Part shown: positions 60,955 to 64,000 of the stretch, one piece after another
Position numbering within the stretch: position 1 is the first letter of the stretch
How the letters are laid out: each line of letters starts with the position of its first letter
Assembly (NCBI RefSeq): GCF_023806485.1
Contig: NZ_JAMSLR010000001.1
Location: forward strand, 650,301 to 714,300
Reading direction: 5' to 3'
Origin: Thermalbibacter longus
GTDB lineage: Bacteria > Chloroflexota > Chloroflexia > Thermomicrobiales > Thermomicrobiaceae
DNA length: 64,000 nucleotides
Notes under the pieces: model-generated
The model's input: the letters and a program-made list of their open reading frames with translations, nothing else
What the model was told of the DNA's origin: nothing
Databases searched by the model: none
Position numbers and translations under genes: made by a program

Positions 60955-63213
60955 ATGGAGTCCGTACATTCGGCGCCCGGTAGCACGCCGGCGACTGTGC
61001 CGGCGAGCGGGCCACGGGCGGAATCGGAGACCGGGCTAGCGCTCGATGCCGCGTTTCACCGCACGATGCGGGCCCTGTTCTATCCCGAGCGGGTGGCGAT
61101 CGTCGGCGCCACGCCGCAGGTGGGGTTCGCGTTCAACATCCACCGCAACATTCTCAATTTCGGGTTCCAGGGCGAAGTGTACGGGGTCAACCCGAAGTAC
61201 CAGGAGGTGCTCGGCTCTGCCTGCTACCCGACGCTCGACGCGATACCTCATCGCATAGACCAGGCAATCATCGTCGTCCCCAGCCATGCGGTGCTCGGGG
61301 TCTTGGAGCAGGCCGAGCGGGCCGGTGTGACCGCAGTCAATATCATCACGAGTGGCTTCGGTGAGCAGGACGACGAGCAGGCACGCCAGCGCCAGGTCGC
61401 GATCCGGGAATTCGCCCGCCGCACGGGTATTCGAGTCGTTGGGCCGAATTGCCTCGGGCTGGTCAGTACCCCGGCGAGGCTCGTGGCCAAGTCGGGGCCG
61501 TACACGACCGTCGCGCGCGGGCCGATCTCGCTTGTCTTCCAGAGCGGGTTGCTCACCTATAGCATGATCATCCCACCGCAGGACCGCGAAATCGGCTTTA
61601 CCTACGTGGTAACGACGGGCAATGAGGCGGATCTGGAGGCAGCCGACTTCATGCGCTTCTGCGTGGAGGACGAGCAGACCCGGGTCATCGGCTGCTTCAT
61701 CGAGCAGTTCCGCGACCCGCAGAAGCTGCTCCAGGTCGCGGAGCAGGCGGCAGACGCCGGTAAGCCGATCGTGGTACTCAAAGTCGGTCGTTCCGAAGGT
61801 GGCCGTCGAGCCGCGCTGGCGCATACCGGCTCGTTGGTCGGCTCGGACGAGGTCATCGACGCGGTGATGCGGCAGTACGGCCTGATCCGCGTCAGCACGC
61901 TCGACGAGATGATCGAGACGCTGGCGGCCTTCCACTCGAAGCGGCTGCCGAAAGGGCCCGGTGTCGGGACGATCTTCGTCTCGGGCGGAGCCGGCGGGCT
62001 GATCTCTGACCTGTGCCAGGATCTCGGCGTCTCCCTGCCGGCGTTGGCGCCAGAGACGGTCGCCAGGCTCAAGCCCGTGATCCCGCCCTACGGCACCGTG
62101 GGGAACCCGCTCGACACGACCGGCCAGGCGGCCACGCAGCCCGAGATCACCGAGGGCTCCCTAGTGGCGATGGCGGAAGACCCGAGCATCCACACGGTCG
62201 TGTACGGGCAGGCCTACCCGAACAAGATCGATCTCGATTCGCCGGTCGGCCGGGTGATCAAATCGATGCCCGAGCGGTATCCCGACAAGGTATTCCTCGT
62301 CCTTTCGCTCGTGACGGGCAAGATGCACGACGGCTCTCGATGGGGACAGCCGCCGGTCGAGCCGGTGACCCACTGGGACGGGGTGCCATTCCTGCAGGGG
62401 GCAGAGAACGGGCTGCGGGCGATCGGCGCGCTCATCCGCTATGCGGACTTCCTGCGAGCGCGCCAGGCCGAACCGCGTCCGCACCCCGAGCCCAGCGCAG
62501 TCGCGGAGCAGGCACGAGCACTCGTGCGCGCGTCCGGTGGGCGGCCGCTGGTCGAGCGCGAAGCGAAGACGGTGCTCAGTCTCTACGGCATCCCGGTAAC
62601 GCGCGAACGGCTGGCCACGAGTCCGGAAGAGGCCCTGGTTGCCGCGCGCGAGATCGGCTACCCGGTGGTACTCAAGGTCGAGTCGCCCGACATCGCGCAC
62701 AAGACCGAAGCTGGTGGGGTGCTCCTCGGCGTTACCGGCGAGGACGCGGTGCGCCAGGGCTTCGCGCGTATCGTGGAGAACGCTCGACGGCACGCGCCCG
62801 GCGCGAAGGTCGCAGGCGTGCTGGTGCAAGAAATGGCGGCAGGCGGCCGCGAGCTGATCGTCGGTATGACGGTCGATCCAGCCTTTGGGCCGGCAATCGC
62901 GGTCGGTCTCGGCGGAATCTTCGTCGAGCTTCTCAGAGACGTGGCGCTCGGCGTTCCGCCGCTCACCAGGCGTGACTGCCGGGCTATGCTGGCGCGGCTG
63001 CGAGCCGCACCGGTATTGGAGACCGGCGCTCGGGGCACCGGGCCGGCCGACTTGGACGCCGTCGTCGACATCCTGATCCGCTTCTCGCAGCTCTGCATCG
63101 ACCTTCAGGGCGAGGTGAGCGAGATCGATATCAACCCGCTGGTGGTCTTCGAACGAGGTCTGGGAGCGAAAGTCGTCGACTGCTTGATTGTCCCAGCGAA
63201 GGGTGCGCGATGA
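60955..63213 (+). CDS. ADP-forming acyl-CoA synthetase, fused alpha-beta
   Basis: 752 residues. The CoA-binding domain (ERVAIVGATPQVGFAFNIHR; VYGVNPKYQEVLGSACYPT) and the ligase domain with the phospho-His loop ALAHTGSLVGSDEVIDAVMR precede the ATP-grasp part (LVEREAKTVLSLYGIPVTRE; PDIAHKTEAGGVLLGVTGED; EIDINPLVVFERG). It interconverts acyl-CoA and acid with ADP/ATP, and could conserve energy at the end of the pathway. It has no GNAT domain, unlike the 51.9-54.7 kb paralogue. ATG 60955 follows GGGGAGGAGGTGGCG. Its stop overlaps the next ATG (ATGA). Confidence 0.92.
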   Translation: MESVHSAPGSTPATVPASGPRAESETGLALDAAFHRTMRALFYPERVAIVGATPQVGFAFNIHRNILNFGFQGEVYGVNPKYQEVLGSACYPTLDAIPHRIDQAIIVVPSHAVLGVLEQAERAGVTAVNIITSGFGEQDDEQARQRQVAIREFARRTGIRVVGPNCLGLVSTPARLVAKSGPYTTVARGPISLVFQSGLLTYSMIIPPQDREIGFTYVVTTGNEADLEAADFMRFCVEDEQTRVIGCFIEQFRDPQKLLQVAEQAADAGKPIVVLKVGRSEGGRRAALAHTGSLVGSDEVIDAVMRQYGLIRVSTLDEMIETLAAFHSKRLPKGPGVGTIFVSGGAGGLISDLCQDLGVSLPALAPETVARLKPVIPPYGTVGNPLDTTGQAATQPEITEGSLVAMAEDPSIHTVVYGQAYPNKIDLDSPVGRVIKSMPERYPDKVFLVLSLVTGKMHDGSRWGQPPVEPVTHWDGVPFLQGAENGLRAIGALIRYADFLRARQAEPRPHPEPSAVAEQARALVRASGGRPLVEREAKTVLSLYGIPVTRERLATSPEEALVAAREIGYPVVLKVESPDIAHKTEAGGVLLGVTGEDAVRQGFARIVENARRHAPGAKVAGVLVQEMAAGGRELIVGMTVDPAFGPAIAVGLGGIFVELLRDVALGVPPLTRRDCRAMLARLRAAPVLETGARGTGPADLDAVVDILIRFSQLCIDLQGEVSEIDINPLVVFERGLGAKVVDCLIVPAKGAR

Positions 63214-63845
63214 GCCTGGGCCAGGTAGTGGCGTTATTGGCGGACGTCCACGGCGAGCAGGAGCTGCTCCGCCGCGTGCTCGAACTCTGCCGAACAGAGG
63301 GCGTGGACACGATCGTGCTGCTCGGCGACTTGATTGATCGACCCGATCAGGCGGATCGCTGCGCGCTCTTGCTCGCGGGATGGCCAGTTATCGGCGTGTA
63401 CGGCAACCACGAGCGAGAGCTCGCCCTGGCAGCGCGTCAGCGCGATCTCGGCCTGCGACAGCAGACCATTACACTGCTCCAGGCGCTCCGCGACCGGATC
63501 GTCATCGAGGGCGTGTGCCTGACCCATGACGTCACCGGGGAGGACTGGGGAGTGGGGGAGGCCTTGGGCCGGGTGGCGTCGGGGTTGAACGGATCTCACC
63601 CTAGCAGGCATCCACGGCTCACGTTCGCCGGGCATACCCACTACCGGCAGGCGCGCGACGACCGCGGGCCGCTCGATCTCTCGCGGGGGCGCGTGGAACT
63701 CGATCCGCGGCGGCGCTACCTGATCAACCCCGGCCCCGTCGTGGCCGGACAGTTCGCCATCTGGTACCGCCCGGCCGATGTCGTCGTCTTCCGAGAGGTC
63801 GACCCTATCGCGTCCCTCAAAGTGCCGGAAGGGTGGCGAGCCTAG
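63210..63845 (+). CDS. Calcineurin-like metallophosphoesterase
   Basis: 211 residues, YfcE-like. LLADVHGEQELLRRVLELC (metal Asp and His), VLLGDLIDRPDQADRC, VIGVYGNHERELALAA and LTFAGHTHYRQA are the five metal motifs; CLTHDVTG supplies the remaining His. The substrate is unknown. The ATG at 63210 overlaps the stop of the acyl-CoA synthetase gene, so translation is coupled, though no metabolic link is obvious. Confidence 0.88.
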   Translation: MSLGQVVALLADVHGEQELLRRVLELCRTEGVDTIVLLGDLIDRPDQADRCALLLAGWPVIGVYGNHERELALAARQRDLGLRQQTITLLQALRDRIVIEGVCLTHDVTGEDWGVGEALGRVASGLNGSHPSRHPRLTFAGHTHYRQARDDRGPLDLSRGRVELDPRRRYLINPGPVVAGQFAIWYRPADVVVFREVDPIASLKVPEGWRA

Positions 63846-63913
63846 GCGGCCTGGTAGTCGGCGATTCGATTGACACCGGACGAAGAGAGCGGGTGGAGAC
63901 GAGGAGAGAGCGC

Positions 63914-64000
63914 ATGGGGAAGCTCGACGGCAAAGTCGCGCTGGTAACGGGGGCTGGGCGGGGGATCGGCCGGGGGATCGCGCTGCTGCTGGCCCGGGAG
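63914..64000 (+). CDS. Short-chain dehydrogenase, 5' part (runs off the window)
   Basis: The first 29 codons read GKLDGKVALVTGAGRGIG and continue RGIALLLARE, the TGxxxGxG cofactor site of a classical FabG-like SDR. GGAGAGAGCGC precedes the ATG. The right end is outside the window. It may supply the hydroxyacyl-CoA dehydrogenase step of the operon, but that is inference. Confidence 0.9.
   Translation, partial: MGKLDGKVALVTGAGRGIGRGIALLLARE

Overview
The window looks like chromosomal DNA of a high-GC, probably thermophilic bacterium, most likely from the Thermomicrobia/Chloroflexota. The grounds are GC-rich coding, many GTG starts (and a TTG), an archaeal-type prolyl-tRNA synthetase, a DarA-type c-di-AMP receptor, F420-type oxidoreductase and ADP-forming acyl-CoA synthetase genes. 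This placement is inference. No insertion sequence, prophage, CRISPR array or rRNA was seen.

Layout. 1-5 kb: the 3' end of a Pnkp-like RNA-repair phosphatase, a nitroreductase, an isolated selenocysteine tRNA (selC) with its own promoter, a luciferase-like oxidoreductase, and a frameshifted family-9 glycosyltransferase. 5-15.3 kb (minus strand): a tightly overlapping ten-gene operon. It holds the ADP-heptose pathway (gmhA, gmhB, fused hldE), three family-9 heptosyltransferase-like proteins, three further glycosyltransferases and an SDR. A CdaR/PucR-type regulator lies just upstream. 16.7-25 kb: small membrane and hypothetical proteins, RNase Z, a class II aldolase, a gamma-glutamyltransferase, a DUF3090-like protein and a LacI regulator with a perfect operator at its own promoter. 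25-38 kb: AMP-forming acetyl-CoA synthetase, a lipoprotein glycosidase, a HypE-like protein, phosphofructokinase, proS, a tRNA cluster (Ser-GGA, Ser-CGA, Arg-GCG), a subtilase and a Kef-type antiporter.

38-52 kb: alaS, an anchored baseplate-J-like protein, ruvX, a c-di-AMP receptor and an M50-like protein whose HExxH glutamate is replaced. Then come folD and fchA in overlapping order, an XRE regulator and dnaE. 52-64 kb: an acyl-CoA catabolic region. The minus-strand arm carries an acyl-CoA ligase, an enoyl-CoA hydratase and a GNAT/ADP-forming synthetase fusion. The plus-strand arm carries two adjacent acyl-CoA dehydrogenases, a MaoC hydratase, a second ADP-forming synthetase, a phosphoesterase and the start of an SDR.

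The most interesting points are three. FolD has lost two of three cyclohydrolase residues while its operon partner is an FchA-type cyclohydrolase. A complete ADP-D,D-heptose and heptosyltransferase operon lacks the usual epimerase. An isolated selC points to selenoprotein synthesis with no partner genes in the window.
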